Shown: positions 21,761 through 31,200 of the stretch, one piece after another
Numbering within the stretch: position 1 is the first letter of the stretch
Layout: each line of letters starts with the position of its first letter
From: Neolewinella litorea
Lineage (GTDB): Bacteria > Bacteroidota > Bacteroidia > Chitinophagales > Saprospiraceae
DNA: 64,000 nucleotides
NCBI RefSeq assembly: GCF_004803465.1
Contig: NZ_SRSF01000004.1
Span: 248,001 to 312,000, forward strand
Reading direction: 5' to 3'
Made by a program: the position numbers and the translations under genes
Notes under the pieces: generated by a model
Databases searched by the model: none
Told to the model about the DNA's origin: nothing
What the model saw: only the letters and a program-made list of their open reading frames with translations

Positions 21761-22637
21761 AGGTGTCCATCCATTCGATCATTTCCCCCAGGCCCGAAAG
21801 CCGCTCGGCACGCCGGTAGCCGCTGAGGTCGTGCAGGGTAGCCTGGTAACCCGATAGCAGTAGACGACTGTCCGGGCAGTGGTCAAGAATGTCGTGGATC
21901 AGGTCGTCGACCGGCCGCGCGACGTAGTTGCTCGAAAGGATGGTGAAGAGGTAGTCTACGGGCCGCACCCGGCAGAAGTCGCCCAGGTCGATGCACGAAA
22001 CGTCGGTGCCGACGTACACCACCGGGAACCCCCGCTTGCGCAAGAGGTACTGAACGAAGAGCATACTCAGCTCCTGCTGCTCCCCCTCCGGTAGAAAGAG
22101 GCCAAACGACGGGCGGCCCTCCTTCCTGATCTGGGGCAGCCGGTCCGTGGCCGCCAGTATCTTCTGGCGGATCAGTCCGCCCGTAAACGACTCCTGTACC
22201 GCCGCCACCGAGCCCGTGAAGAAGAGCAGGCCCAGCTTGTCGAGCAAGGGGTAGATTACCTCCATCATGGTCTCCTCGAAGCCCCGCTGGGCGATATTGG
22301 TATCGACGATGAGGCTGAACTTAAAGGGATCCATCTCCACCACCGACAGCGTTAGCGCGTCGAGCTCGGTGTCGGCACTGATGTTCAGGGAGGATACCGA
22401 GGCTACTTCCCTCGCCCTTTCCTCGGGCGACAGGGCGGCAATGCGGCTGATCCGGTACCCGTGACGGTTGAGGAGGGCGATGTTGCTGAGCTCGCGCAGG
22501 TCTTCCTCCAGGTAGTGCCGGACGTTGTTCTCGTCGCGGCGGGGGGTGACCAGCTCATACCGCTGCTCCCAGGCCCGTAGGGTATGGGCCCGGATGCCGG
22601 TAAGTTTTTCAACGTCGCTGATGGTGTAAACGGCCAA
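21720..22637 (-). CDS. MerR-family regulator with degenerate B12-binding fold
   Basis: 305 residues. N-terminal MerR winged helix (YTISDVEKLTGIRAHTLRAW, then YELVTPRRDENNVRHY), helical bundle (about 90-180) and a C-terminal Rossmann-like B12-binding domain (RPSFGLFLPEGEQQELSMLF, then FPVVYVGTDV). This is the CarH/LitR layout. The signatures that hold the cofactor look lost: the Wx9EH motif reads with Phe and ES (in FFTGSVAAVQESF), and DxHxxG reads EQQELS. Light sensing by adenosylcobalamin is therefore doubtful. The start is TTG at 22637; no ATG begins the HTH. Convergent with the TPR gene. Confidence 0.85.
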   Translation of the reverse strand: MAVYTISDVEKLTGIRAHTLRAWEQRYELVTPRRDENNVRHYLEEDLRELSNIALLNRHGYRISRIAALSPEERAREVASVSSLNISADTELDALTLSVVEMDPFKFSLIVDTNIAQRGFEETMMEVIYPLLDKLGLLFFTGSVAAVQESFTGGLIRQKILAATDRLPQIRKEGRPSFGLFLPEGEQQELSMLFVQYLLRKRGFPVVYVGTDVSCIDLGDFCRVRPVDYLFTILSSNYVARPVDDLIHDILDHCPDSRLLLSGYQATLHDLSGYRRAERLSGLGEMIEWMDTFSTRAGPRIAVAR

Positions 22638-22766
22638 GTCGGAGGGATAAAGTAGGTTTGTTGGGTAGCCGGGGGACTAACGCCCCCCCAAAAGAATGGT
22701 TCAGGCCCTCCGGCGCGCCCGCGTTCGTCGCCTTTGTGGTATTTTTCCCGACGGAATCCAGCCACT

Positions 22767-25586
22767 ATGCGATCACATCTACTTTCCCTCCTTTTCCTGC
22801 TCGTCACCGGCCTCAGCGCCCAGGACTGCTTCTACCAGCTGCAACTGACGGACCAGGGGGGCGACGGCTGGAACGGTGCCGTAGTTACGGTGACCGTCGA
22901 CGGACGGCCCCGCGTCTTCACCCTCGACGCGATGAACGATGACGGCGCCCGTCGTGATTTCTTCTTCCCCGTGGAAAACGGCGATCGCGTCACCGTCGGC
23001 TTTACGGCGGGGGCTTTTCCCGGTGAGGTGGGCCTTTCCATCCTGGATAACAACGACAGCCTGATCTACACCGTGTCGGCACCCGCTACGCTGCCGGAGC
23101 TCACGGCCTTTACGGCGCAATGCCGCACCTGCGCTCCGCCGCCCCTCTCCTCCATCGAGCTGTACCGCCTGCGCTACAACTCCGTCGACCTGCGGTTCCG
23201 CGGCTCCCCCGACCGGCCCACCTACCGGATCACCTACGGGGAAGCCGGCTTCGACCCCGACGCCGGGGAAGGCACCCGTATCACGACCCAGGATACCATG
23301 CTGCGGATCGAAGACCTGCAAACGCGTACCGCCTACGAATTCTACGTGGCCACCGAATGCGACGATCCGGAGCAGACGAGCGTGCGCCGGGGCCCCTTCC
23401 GCATCGTGACCCCGATCCGCCGCGACGTGGGCATCACCGTGCTGCGCAGTCCGGTAGACCGCTGCCAGCGCGACGGCACCGATACGCTGACCGTGGGGGT
23501 GACCAACTTCGGCGGCGAACCCCAGCAGTTCTTCCGTATCAATTTTACGGTGAACGGTGAAGCGGGGGGCGTGAACTTCCCCTTCGACGGCATCTACACC
23601 GGCGTGGTGGGCGTTGACAGCACCGAATTTTTCTCCTTCAAGACGCCCGTAGACCTGCGCGACGCCGGCTACTACGAGATCAAGGTGTACACCCAGTTGG
23701 AAGGCGACGAGAATACCGAAAACGACACCCTGACGGCCTCCGTGGTGAGCCTGCCGGTGATCGCCGACTTCCCCTACCTGGAATCCTTCGAGACCGGCAA
23801 CGGCTTTTGGTTGCCGGAAGCCGCCGGCCGCGGACCCTCCTCCTGGGACCGGGCCCGCCCCGCCGCGCCCCGTATCAACCGCGCCGGATCGGGTGATTTC
23901 GCCTTCGTCACCAATGCGGGCGGACCCTACAACGACGACGAGCTCAGCTACCTGAAGTCGCCCTGCTTCGACTTCTCCGGCTTTACGGACGATCCCTTCA
24001 TGTCCTTCCTGCTCTACGTCGATACTGAGGCCCAGTTCGACGGACTCTACCTGCAGGCGACCACCGACGGCGGTGCCACCTGGCGGCGCGTGGAAAGCAA
24101 CCCGACAAGCGTGAACTGGTACAACAACCGGCGGCAGCAGGTCTGGGACGGCGACGGAGGATTCGGGGGCGGCTACGCCCTGGTGGGCCAGCAACTGCGC
24201 GGCCTGGCCGGCAGGAAAGAAGTGCGCTTCCGCTTCGTCTTCGTCAGCGACGGCGACGGGCAACGGGAAGGCGTGGCCATCGATAACATCCGCATCGCGC
24301 GGCGCCCGGCCGTCGACTACGCCGCGGTGAGCGCCCGCCTGCTCAACGGCGTCAACTGCGAGGAGCGGACCGACACCCTGGCCTTCACCTTTACCCAACT
24401 GGGCCGCGAGCCGGTGGATTCCCTGACCGTCAGCTACGCCCTCAACGGTGGGGATACCGTGAGCGCCCGCGCCGCCGCGCCCCGCGTCATCGGCCAGCCC
24501 ATGACCTACCGCTTCGCCGACCCATTGACCGTAAACCAGGAAACCGGCACGGAAAATCGCCTGATGGTGTGGCTGAGTGCCGAGAACGACGGTGCCCTTT
24601 ACAACGATACCCTGACCTACGTCTATCCCGTGGTGCAGGAAATTCCATTCCTCGTAGACTTCGAGGACGGCCGCATCCCCGATAACTGGTCGTTACCCGC
24701 CGATGCGGTCATTGCGCGCCGGGCGGGAACGCCCTCCGTCGCCCTCACCGACAACCTGAACGAACAGGATGCCGATTTCTCCTTCACAACGGCCAGCTAC
24801 GGCGTACTGGAGGCCGACGACGAACTGACCTTCACCCTGCGCCTGCGCGACGCGGACGGCGATCCCGTCAGCGGTGTCCTCGAAAGCCTGGCCGTAGCGG
24901 TGGGCTCCGACTGCGATGACGTGGTGTCCACGCTCCTGTTCCTGGAGGATGTGCCCGCGGATTCGACCTTCACCCTGCCGCTGTCGGCGGTGGGTCAAGG
25001 CTTCTTCTTCACATTCACGGCCGTCCGCGCGGAGGGCGACTTCTTCGTGACCTTCGACGACATCGGGGTGCGCCGCTGCCCCGGCTCCCTGGACCTGCGC
25101 TATACCACCGCGCCGCCCTCGGGAATCTTCGCCGACGACGGTACCGCCTACGTGCTGGTGGGGGCCGGTCTGCCGCCCTACACCTACGCCTGGAGCAACG
25201 GCGATACCAGCCAGTCGGCCGACAGCCTCAGCGTGGCCGATTATACCGTCACGGTAACCGACGCGGTGGGGTGTACCGATCAGTTGTCGGTGAGCGTCGA
25301 CCTGGACGCCGTGGCAACCGAGGATCCGAACGCCGTATTGGCCGGTCTGGAAGTATTTCCCAACCCCACCTCGGGCTGGTTATCGCTTCGCCTGGAGCTG
25401 CCGACGGCCGAGCAGATACTGGTGGAGGTCTACGATGCCCGGGGCCAGCGGTTGCAGGTGCAAGATCTGGGGCGGCGCGCGCAGGTTGCCGGCCGGGTCG
25501 ACCTGAGCCAGGTTCCGTCGGGGATGTATTTCTTGCGCGTCAGGGCGGGGGAGGCCGCGCGGACGCTGCGGATTGCCCGGTGGTAG
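22767..25586 (+). CDS. Large secreted protein with T9SS type A sorting domain
   Basis: 939 residues. Signal peptide (RSHLLSLLFLLVTGLSAQ). Beta-rich regions follow: an N-terminal domain with LQLTDQGGDGWNGAVVTVTV, a fibronectin-III-like unit (YRITYGEAGFDPDAG, AYEFYVATECDD), CARDB-like segments (DVGITVLRSPVDRC, DTLTVGVTNFGGE), a MAM/jelly-roll-like stretch and an SprB-like repeat (PPYTYAWSNGDTSQSADSL). The C-terminus is a T9SS sorting domain (LEVFPNPTSGWLSLRLELP). Probably an adhesin-like surface protein. No enzyme motif is evident. The start is the ATG at 22767 at the head of the signal peptide. Confidence 0.87.
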   Translation: MRSHLLSLLFLLVTGLSAQDCFYQLQLTDQGGDGWNGAVVTVTVDGRPRVFTLDAMNDDGARRDFFFPVENGDRVTVGFTAGAFPGEVGLSILDNNDSLIYTVSAPATLPELTAFTAQCRTCAPPPLSSIELYRLRYNSVDLRFRGSPDRPTYRITYGEAGFDPDAGEGTRITTQDTMLRIEDLQTRTAYEFYVATECDDPEQTSVRRGPFRIVTPIRRDVGITVLRSPVDRCQRDGTDTLTVGVTNFGGEPQQFFRINFTVNGEAGGVNFPFDGIYTGVVGVDSTEFFSFKTPVDLRDAGYYEIKVYTQLEGDENTENDTLTASVVSLPVIADFPYLESFETGNGFWLPEAAGRGPSSWDRARPAAPRINRAGSGDFAFVTNAGGPYNDDELSYLKSPCFDFSGFTDDPFMSFLLYVDTEAQFDGLYLQATTDGGATWRRVESNPTSVNWYNNRRQQVWDGDGGFGGGYALVGQQLRGLAGRKEVRFRFVFVSDGDGQREGVAIDNIRIARRPAVDYAAVSARLLNGVNCEERTDTLAFTFTQLGREPVDSLTVSYALNGGDTVSARAAAPRVIGQPMTYRFADPLTVNQETGTENRLMVWLSAENDGALYNDTLTYVYPVVQEIPFLVDFEDGRIPDNWSLPADAVIARRAGTPSVALTDNLNEQDADFSFTTASYGVLEADDELTFTLRLRDADGDPVSGVLESLAVAVGSDCDDVVSTLLFLEDVPADSTFTLPLSAVGQGFFFTFTAVRAEGDFFVTFDDIGVRRCPGSLDLRYTTAPPSGIFADDGTAYVLVGAGLPPYTYAWSNGDTSQSADSLSVADYTVTVTDAVGCTDQLSVSVDLDAVATEDPNAVLAGLEVFPNPTSGWLSLRLELPTAEQILVEVYDARGQRLQVQDLGRRAQVAGRVDLSQVPSGMYFLRVRAGEAARTLRIARW

Positions 25587-25587
25587 G

Positions 25588-26613
25588 CTAGCGCAGTCCG
25601 CGTTCGCGCAGATTGGCTACGTAGATGGCGATGTTGCGGGAGTGCCCGGCCAGGGTGCTGGCGAAGTTGTGCTCGCCGCTGCCGTCACCACGGGCGCAGA
25701 AATAGAGGTAATTGTGGTCTTCCGGATTCAGGACGGCGTCGATACTGCCGACACTGGCCATCGTGATGGGCCCCGGGGGCAGGCCCGCGTAGCGGTAGGT
25801 GTTGTAGGGGCTGTCGAACTGGGTGTGCCGCGTGAGCACGCGGCCGACGTCGAACTCGCGGGTAGCGAAAACGGCGGTGGGGTCGGCCTGCAGGGGCATA
25901 CCGATGCGGAGCCGGTTGAGGTAGACGCCGGCGATGCGGGGCCGTTCGGAGGCCACCAGGCTTTCTTTCTCCACGATGCTGGCCAGGGTGTAGACCTCGG
26001 CGGGGGAGAGGCCCTGCGCCTCGGCCTTCTTCAGGCGGTCGTTGGCGTGCCAGAAGCGGTCGTGCTCCTTCACCATCCGGGCGACAAACTCCCGCGGGGT
26101 GGCGTTCCAGTACATCTCGTAGGTGTTCGGGATGAAGAGCGTCTGCAGCGTCTCGGGGGTATAGCCGATGGAGTCGATGTACTGGGTATCCTGGAACAGG
26201 CGCACGAAGGTCAGACTGTCAGGTTCCAGGAAGCGGGCCACCTTGGCGGCTACGTTCATGGGTTCTCGCTCCGTAGTGAGTACTACATCGACGGTCGCCT
26301 GGGAGCCGCTGCGCAATTTCCGCAGCAGGGTGATGGCGCTGCTGCCGGGTTGCAGGTCGAAGCGGCCGGAGCGCATTGGCGTACGGCGGAACCCCATCTG
26401 GTCGGCCAGCGGGTCGAAGAAGGTGCGGTTGAGGTGGATGCCGTGAACGGCCAGGGTATCCATGACGGCCTCGTAATCGCTGCCGGTGGGAATCTGCACC
26501 GTGATGGGCCCCTGCCGATCTTCCGGGACTACGGGTACCACCATCAGTTGGTAGTAGGCAAAGCCGACGGCCGCCAGGCCGAGCAGGAAGAGTATTCCGA
26601 TGATCCTTTTCAT
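25588..26613 (-). CDS. mltG: Endolytic murein transglycosylase MltG
   Basis: 341 residues. One N-terminal membrane anchor (IIGILFLLGLAAVGFAYYQL), a LysM-like segment and the YceG/MltG catalytic domain. The catalytic Glu is in VYTLASIVEKES. Other family motifs are FIPNTYEMYWNAT, MPLQADPTAV, YNTYRYAGLPPGPI and YLYFCARGDGSGEHNF. MltG cuts nascent glycan strands and sets their length. The stop lies one base from the convergent T9SS gene stop; panB follows upstream on the same strand. Confidence 0.96.
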   Translation of the reverse strand: MKRIIGILFLLGLAAVGFAYYQLMVVPVVPEDRQGPITVQIPTGSDYEAVMDTLAVHGIHLNRTFFDPLADQMGFRRTPMRSGRFDLQPGSSAITLLRKLRSGSQATVDVVLTTEREPMNVAAKVARFLEPDSLTFVRLFQDTQYIDSIGYTPETLQTLFIPNTYEMYWNATPREFVARMVKEHDRFWHANDRLKKAEAQGLSPAEVYTLASIVEKESLVASERPRIAGVYLNRLRIGMPLQADPTAVFATREFDVGRVLTRHTQFDSPYNTYRYAGLPPGPITMASVGSIDAVLNPEDHNYLYFCARGDGSGEHNFASTLAGHSRNIAIYVANLRERGLR

Positions 26614-26729
26614 AAGCTTAAATCAATCCGCATACGGCGGTCCGCCCGCGCGCAGTTTGGCTAACAATGCCGGGTGCCGGAGGTTGTGCGCCCAGTACCT
26701 GTCTTGGGGAGGCCGGGCGACCCGCGGAC

Positions 26730-27551
26730 TCAGTACTGCTCCTGGTCACTGGGGAACTCGCGGGCCTTGACGTCCTTGACGTAGGCCGTGGTGGCTTCCT
26801 TGATCACGTCGAAGAGTTCGGCGTAACGCCGCAGGAAGCGGGGGTGAAAGTCCTTGGTTATCCCGAGCATGTCCTGGGTGACGAGCACCTGCCCGTCGCA
26901 GTCCGCGCCGCCGCCGATGCCGATGGTGGGGATGTCGACGCTCCGGCTCACCCGTTTGGCCAGGGCAGCGGGGATCTTCTCCAGCACGAGGCCGAAGCAG
27001 CCCAGTTCGTCGAGCATCTTGGCGTCTTTGAGCAGCCGCCGGGCTTCGGCTTCCTGCTTGGCGCGCACGGTGTAGGTGCCGAACTTGTAGATCGACTGGG
27101 GGGTAAGGCCCAGGTGACCCATCACGGGGATGCCGGCCGTGAGGATGCGGCGAATGCTTTCTTCCACCTCCTGGCCACCTTCGAGCTTTACGGCGTGGGC
27201 GCCGCTTTCCTTCATGATGCGGATGCTGGATTTAAGAGCCATCTTGCTGTCGCCCTGGTAGGTGCCGAAGGGCAGGTCGACGATCACCAGGGCGCGCTGT
27301 ACGCCGCGTACTACGCTGGAGGCGTGGTAGATCATCTGGTCGAGGGTGATGGGCAGGGTGGTCTCGTGGCCGGCCATGACGTTGCTGGCCGAGTCGCCCA
27401 CCAGCAGCACGTCCACGCCGGCGGCGTCGAGGATCCGGGCCGTGGAGTAGTCGTAGGCGGTCAGCATGGCTATCTTTTCCCCAGCCTCCTTCATGGACTG
27501 CAGGGTATGGGTCGTTACCCGTTTGACATCACTCACTTTATGTACGCTCAT
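26730..27551 (-). CDS. panB: 3-methyl-2-oxobutanoate hydroxymethyltransferase
   Basis: 273 residues, normal. PanB makes ketopantoate from alpha-ketoisovalerate and methylene-THF, the first committed step of pantothenate synthesis. Motifs: [46 protein letters not shown] (catalytic region), [24 protein letters not shown] and [15 protein letters not shown]. The start is the ATG at 27551; the open frame extends much further upstream only because it runs antisense through the neighbour. A near-perfect -7 box sits only four bases upstream. Confidence 0.96.
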   Translation of the reverse strand: MSVHKVSDVKRVTTHTLQSMKEAGEKIAMLTAYDYSTARILDAAGVDVLLVGDSASNVMAGHETTLPITLDQMIYHASSVVRGVQRALVIVDLPFGTYQGDSKMALKSSIRIMKESGAHAVKLEGGQEVEESIRRILTAGIPVMGHLGLTPQSIYKFGTYTVRAKQEAEARRLLKDAKMLDELGCFGLVLEKIPAALAKRVSRSVDIPTIGIGGGADCDGQVLVTQDMLGITKDFHPRFLRRYAELFDVIKEATTAYVKDVKAREFPSDQEQY

Positions 27552-27555
27552 GGCC

Positions 27556-27563
27556 CAAAGGTA
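27556..27563 (-). promoter_or_regulatory. -7 box (TACCTTTG) of panB
   Basis: Exact match to TAnnTTTG on the minus strand, ending four bases before the panB ATG. If used, transcription would begin at or next to the start codon. Confidence 0.5.
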
Positions 27564-27585
27564 AGCTACCGCCCGCAACGACCGG

Positions 27586-30513
27586 CTACCGCAGCAGCAG
27601 GCGCCGGCTGCCGCTGCGGCCGTCGACCGTGAACAGGCGCAGCACGTACACCCCCGGTGGGAGACCGTCGAGGCGCAGCTCCAGCTCGCGGGCGGCCGGG
27701 TCCACCGACCACTCCAGGGCCCGGCGGCCGTCCACGGTATACAGGCTGACCGACGCAACGGTAAGTTCGCCTGCCCACGCGAGGCGGGTCCAACCGGAGG
27801 CCGGGTTGGGGTACAACGACCAGCGGGTTTCGGGCAGGCTGGCGTCGGGGTTGGATACGCAGTCGTCGCCAAAGAAAGTGACCCGGTACTCCCCCGGTAC
27901 GCCGTCGCAGATGCTGGCGATCTGCACCTCGTAACTGCTGCAGAGGTTGACGTTGGCGACGGTGGCGGAAAGCCCCTTCACGGTGCGTTCGGTGTAGCTC
28001 ACATCGCCGCTACGGGGGCGGTACCGCAGGTGATAGCTGCCGCCGGGGGCCGCCGAGGCACCCCAGGACAGGGTCGTTTGCTGGGGCTGATCTTCGTAGG
28101 TGGCCGTCAGACCGTCCGGGGGCGGGCAGCCCTGCACGGGGGTGACGTCGATGCAGTAGTCCTCGATTTCCCCCGAAAACTGCTGGTTGGTGCCCGCCGG
28201 GCAGGGGCCGGTCTTCACCGTCGTGAACTGCATGATTACCCGCATACGCGTCAGGCCGAGTTCGCTAACCTCCGGTACTTCGATGACGCCGCGCGCCACG
28301 CCGCCCCGGGGGGCCGTCTGTTCCACCACGAGTTCGTCGGGGGTGAATACGGCGTCCTGGTTCCAGTCGATGTACACGTGAAAATCCTGGGTGAAGCCAC
28401 TGCCCCGGTAGGCGGGCGTAAGGGTGATGGGGTACACACCGCCGGGCACCATGCTGCTGAGGGTCTCGTCGCCGAAGTTGCGGTAACCGTCGATCTCGCG
28501 GCTCGAGGCTACATCCAGGATGCCCGGGATTTCCACGCGGGCGATCCACTCCTGCTCGTTGCCGAAGCCGGTGGGCAGGCAATAGTCCGCATCCAGGCAC
28601 ACCCCGCAGCCCAGCGTCTTCTGGATACGCCGGCCCTGGAAACGGGTCACGCCCCCGGTACAATTGGTCCGCAACTCGATTTCGTAGGTGCGGCAGTTGC
28701 GCAGGCCGGTCAGTTCCAGGCGAGCTTCCGGGGTGGTAATTTCCGTCCACTCGTCGTCGCCGGTGCGGTACCGCAGGGTGTAGCTGAGGGCATTGAGCAG
28801 GGGCTCCCATTCGGCCACGATGCGCCCCCCGGCCAGGGCCTTCACGCGGTAGTCGTCGGGCAGTCGGCAGCAGCCCGGGGTTTCGACCGACCGGATCTCG
28901 GTGCCGGAGGTGGTGCCGCCGCAGCGACTGACCAGTTGCAGGTCGTACTCTCGGCAGGAGGGCAGGCCGGTAAGCCGGTAGGGGGAGCCGACGCCCGCTA
29001 CGGTAGTCCACTCGGTACTGCCGGTGGGGCGGTACTGCAGGTCTACCCGGTCGACCGCCGCGGATACCTTCCAGCTCAATAAAAGGTCGGACGAGGCATC
29101 GCCCGGCGGTGAGGCGGTGAAGGAGGTCGGGGCCAGGCAGTCGGCGCAGCCCTGCATCAGGGTGGTCATGGCCGCGCCCACGTTAAGCGATCCGCCCGTG
29201 ACGGTGGTACCCGCCAGGGTGGGCAGGGGCCGAAGCGAGCCGTAGAGCACGTCGCGCAAGTAGCGGGCCGCCGCGGCGGGGTCGCTGCGCAGCAACTGGC
29301 CCAGACTCGGGCAGGGTGCCGAGTAGAGCAGACCGAAGGCCCCCGTTACGGCCGGGGCGGCGAAGGAGGTGCCGTACACCGCCCCGTAGCTGTTGCCCAG
29401 CAGGGTGGTGTACACGCCTTCGCCGAAGGCGGCAAGGTCGACGGAGATGGACCCCCCGGCCGCGTCCTTCACTTTTTTATTGCGGGTATCGATGCTGGTG
29501 ACCACCACCAGGTATTCCGATTCGCAGAGGGAGGGCAGGTCGCCTACCTCGTCCACGTCGATGTCGCGGTTGGGCACGGCCGCCACGTTGATGATGCCGT
29601 ACTTGCCCAGGGTGTCGTAGAGTGAGCACCAGATGGGGCTCTGGGAAGGGAAGGCGCGGTCGCGGCCCCAGCTGGCGTTGGTGGCCACCACGTAGGCCCC
29701 CTCACGCCCGCCGCTGGCGTCGTAGCGTTTGCGGGCTTCGAGGGCGTAGCCATAGGCTTCGATGACTTCGGACTCCAGGGGGTCGAAATCGTTGGTGATG
29801 TTCATGACCCTGGCCGTCCAGTTCACGCCGGTGACCCCCAGGCCGTTGTTGCCGACGGCGGCGATCTGCCCCATGACCGGGGTGCCGTGGTCGCCCTTGC
29901 CGCCTTCCACGTCGTTGTTGTCCAGGGCGGTATTCCAGCCGAAGCGGTCGTCGATGTAGCCGTTGCGGTCGTCGTCGCGGCCGTTGCCGGGGATTTCGTC
30001 GCGGTTGACCCAGATGTTAGCCATCAGATCCTCGTGGTCCAGGTCGATGCCGTTGTCGATGCTGGCGATGACGATGGTGTCGCCGTTGACGGTCACTCCG
30101 CCGGTGGTGACGTCCCAGGCCGGCTGCACGTTGTAGTCGGCTCCGTTCTCTCCGCCGATTTGCCCGGTGTTGAAGAACTGCCACTGCTGCGGGTAGCGGG
30201 GGTCGTTGGGCCGCCGGCGCAGGGAGAGGCGGTGGTTGAGCTGTACGTTGACGACGCGGTCGTCGGCGGCGAAGTCGGAGCGAAGCTGCTTCTCGGCGTA
30301 CTTCGCCCAGTCGAAGGCTACCAGGTAGGTGTTGAGTCCGCGGCTGAGGGGCTTCCAGGCCGACAGCTCCTTGTGGGCCCGCGCCCAGGCCTTGCCGTCG
30401 ACTTCCCCCCGGAGCTGAACGATGAGCTGGCCCTGCCCATAGTCCAATCCCTGTGCCCCCAGCGCGGCGGAGCCGAGCAGGGCCAGCAGGAGTAGCAGAC
30501 GGGGTAGGGGCAT
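27586..30513 (-). CDS. Secreted subtilisin-like (S8) protease with T9SS sorting domain
   Basis: 975 residues. Signal peptide ([20 protein letters not shown]), a short propeptide-like region (about 25-110), then an S8 catalytic domain: Asp in [14 protein letters not shown], His in [10 protein letters not shown] and Ser in [15 protein letters not shown]. Two fibronectin-III-like units follow ([27 protein letters not shown]), then a GEVED-like domain ([17 protein letters not shown]) and a third Fn3 unit. The C-terminal T9SS sorting domain begins [17 protein letters not shown]. Extracellular, probably degradative. The start is the ATG at 30513 before the signal peptide. Confidence 0.92.
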   Translation of the reverse strand: MPLPRLLLLLALLGSAALGAQGLDYGQGQLIVQLRGEVDGKAWARAHKELSAWKPLSRGLNTYLVAFDWAKYAEKQLRSDFAADDRVVNVQLNHRLSLRRRPNDPRYPQQWQFFNTGQIGGENGADYNVQPAWDVTTGGVTVNGDTIVIASIDNGIDLDHEDLMANIWVNRDEIPGNGRDDDRNGYIDDRFGWNTALDNNDVEGGKGDHGTPVMGQIAAVGNNGLGVTGVNWTARVMNITNDFDPLESEVIEAYGYALEARKRYDASGGREGAYVVATNASWGRDRAFPSQSPIWCSLYDTLGKYGIINVAAVPNRDIDVDEVGDLPSLCESEYLVVVTSIDTRNKKVKDAAGGSISVDLAAFGEGVYTTLLGNSYGAVYGTSFAAPAVTGAFGLLYSAPCPSLGQLLRSDPAAAARYLRDVLYGSLRPLPTLAGTTVTGGSLNVGAAMTTLMQGCADCLAPTSFTASPPGDASSDLLLSWKVSAAVDRVDLQYRPTGSTEWTTVAGVGSPYRLTGLPSCREYDLQLVSRCGGTTSGTEIRSVETPGCCRLPDDYRVKALAGGRIVAEWEPLLNALSYTLRYRTGDDEWTEITTPEARLELTGLRNCRTYEIELRTNCTGGVTRFQGRRIQKTLGCGVCLDADYCLPTGFGNEQEWIARVEIPGILDVASSREIDGYRNFGDETLSSMVPGGVYPITLTPAYRGSGFTQDFHVYIDWNQDAVFTPDELVVEQTAPRGGVARGVIEVPEVSELGLTRMRVIMQFTTVKTGPCPAGTNQQFSGEIEDYCIDVTPVQGCPPPDGLTATYEDQPQQTTLSWGASAAPGGSYHLRYRPRSGDVSYTERTVKGLSATVANVNLCSSYEVQIASICDGVPGEYRVTFFGDDCVSNPDASLPETRWSLYPNPASGWTRLAWAGELTVASVSLYTVDGRRALEWSVDPAARELELRLDGLPPGVYVLRLFTVDGRSGSRRLLLR

Positions 30514-30696
30514 GCGGGGGAGTTTCCGGTCGAGGACAAAATACGGGATAAGCGGCAGCCCGGATGTACCCAAGGGGCAACATTGACAGCTGCCTTGCGC
30601 TCGTGGCCACCACCCCGGCGCGGCGCCCGGGAATTCACGGGGCACCCGCGCGTGCCGCCCCGGAAAAAGACGTGAGGGGGATTCCCGTGGTACTGC

Positions 30697-31200
30697 TCAG
30701 TTCGTCAAGCGGCGACCCAGCGTCCGCAGCACCACCAGCAAAATCATGAAGACGACCACCACATATTGCACCTTCCAACCGGAGAAATTGAGCAGGCCCA
30801 CGCGGTCGATCCCCCACATGAGCAGGGCGGCGGCGGACACGAGCAGGACCAGGCCCGAAAGGTGGCCGAAGCCGGGCAGGGCATTCAGGGCCACCCGGCG
30901 GTGGATGACGAAGGCAGTGTACAGGAAACTGGCCACGGGCACCACCTGCAGCACCACGTTGCGGGCCACGGCGGGCGCGTCGCCGGCCACCCAATGGTAG
31001 GCACTAAGGCCCAGGGAAAGGGTAGCGGGCACCGCTACCAGATAAAGCAGGGCCGTGTACAGGTAGTTCCAGGGGGGCAGGTGATCTTCCTCCCGCTCCA
31101 TCCAGCCCGCCAGGAGGGCGGCTACGGGCACGAGCGAAAAGTAGAATACCACCTCTCGGGGGTGCTCAGCGGCAAGTTGGATAAATTCAGGTAGGGTCAT
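30697..31200 (-). CDS. Four-TM membrane protein of unknown function
   Basis: 167 residues with about four to five hydrophobic helices (VVFYFSLVPVAALLAGWM, YTALLYLVAVPATLSLGL, VVLQVVPVASFLYTAFVI, LSGLVLLVSAAALLMWGI, YVVVVFMILLVVLRTLG). I recognise no family. The ATG overlaps the stop of the M1 peptidase gene as ATGA, so it is the last gene of a cdd / M1 / membrane-protein operon. Confidence 0.8.
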   Translation of the reverse strand: MTLPEFIQLAAEHPREVVFYFSLVPVAALLAGWMEREEDHLPPWNYLYTALLYLVAVPATLSLGLSAYHWVAGDAPAVARNVVLQVVPVASFLYTAFVIHRRVALNALPGFGHLSGLVLLVSAAALLMWGIDRVGLLNFSGWKVQYVVVVFMILLVVLRTLGRRLTN

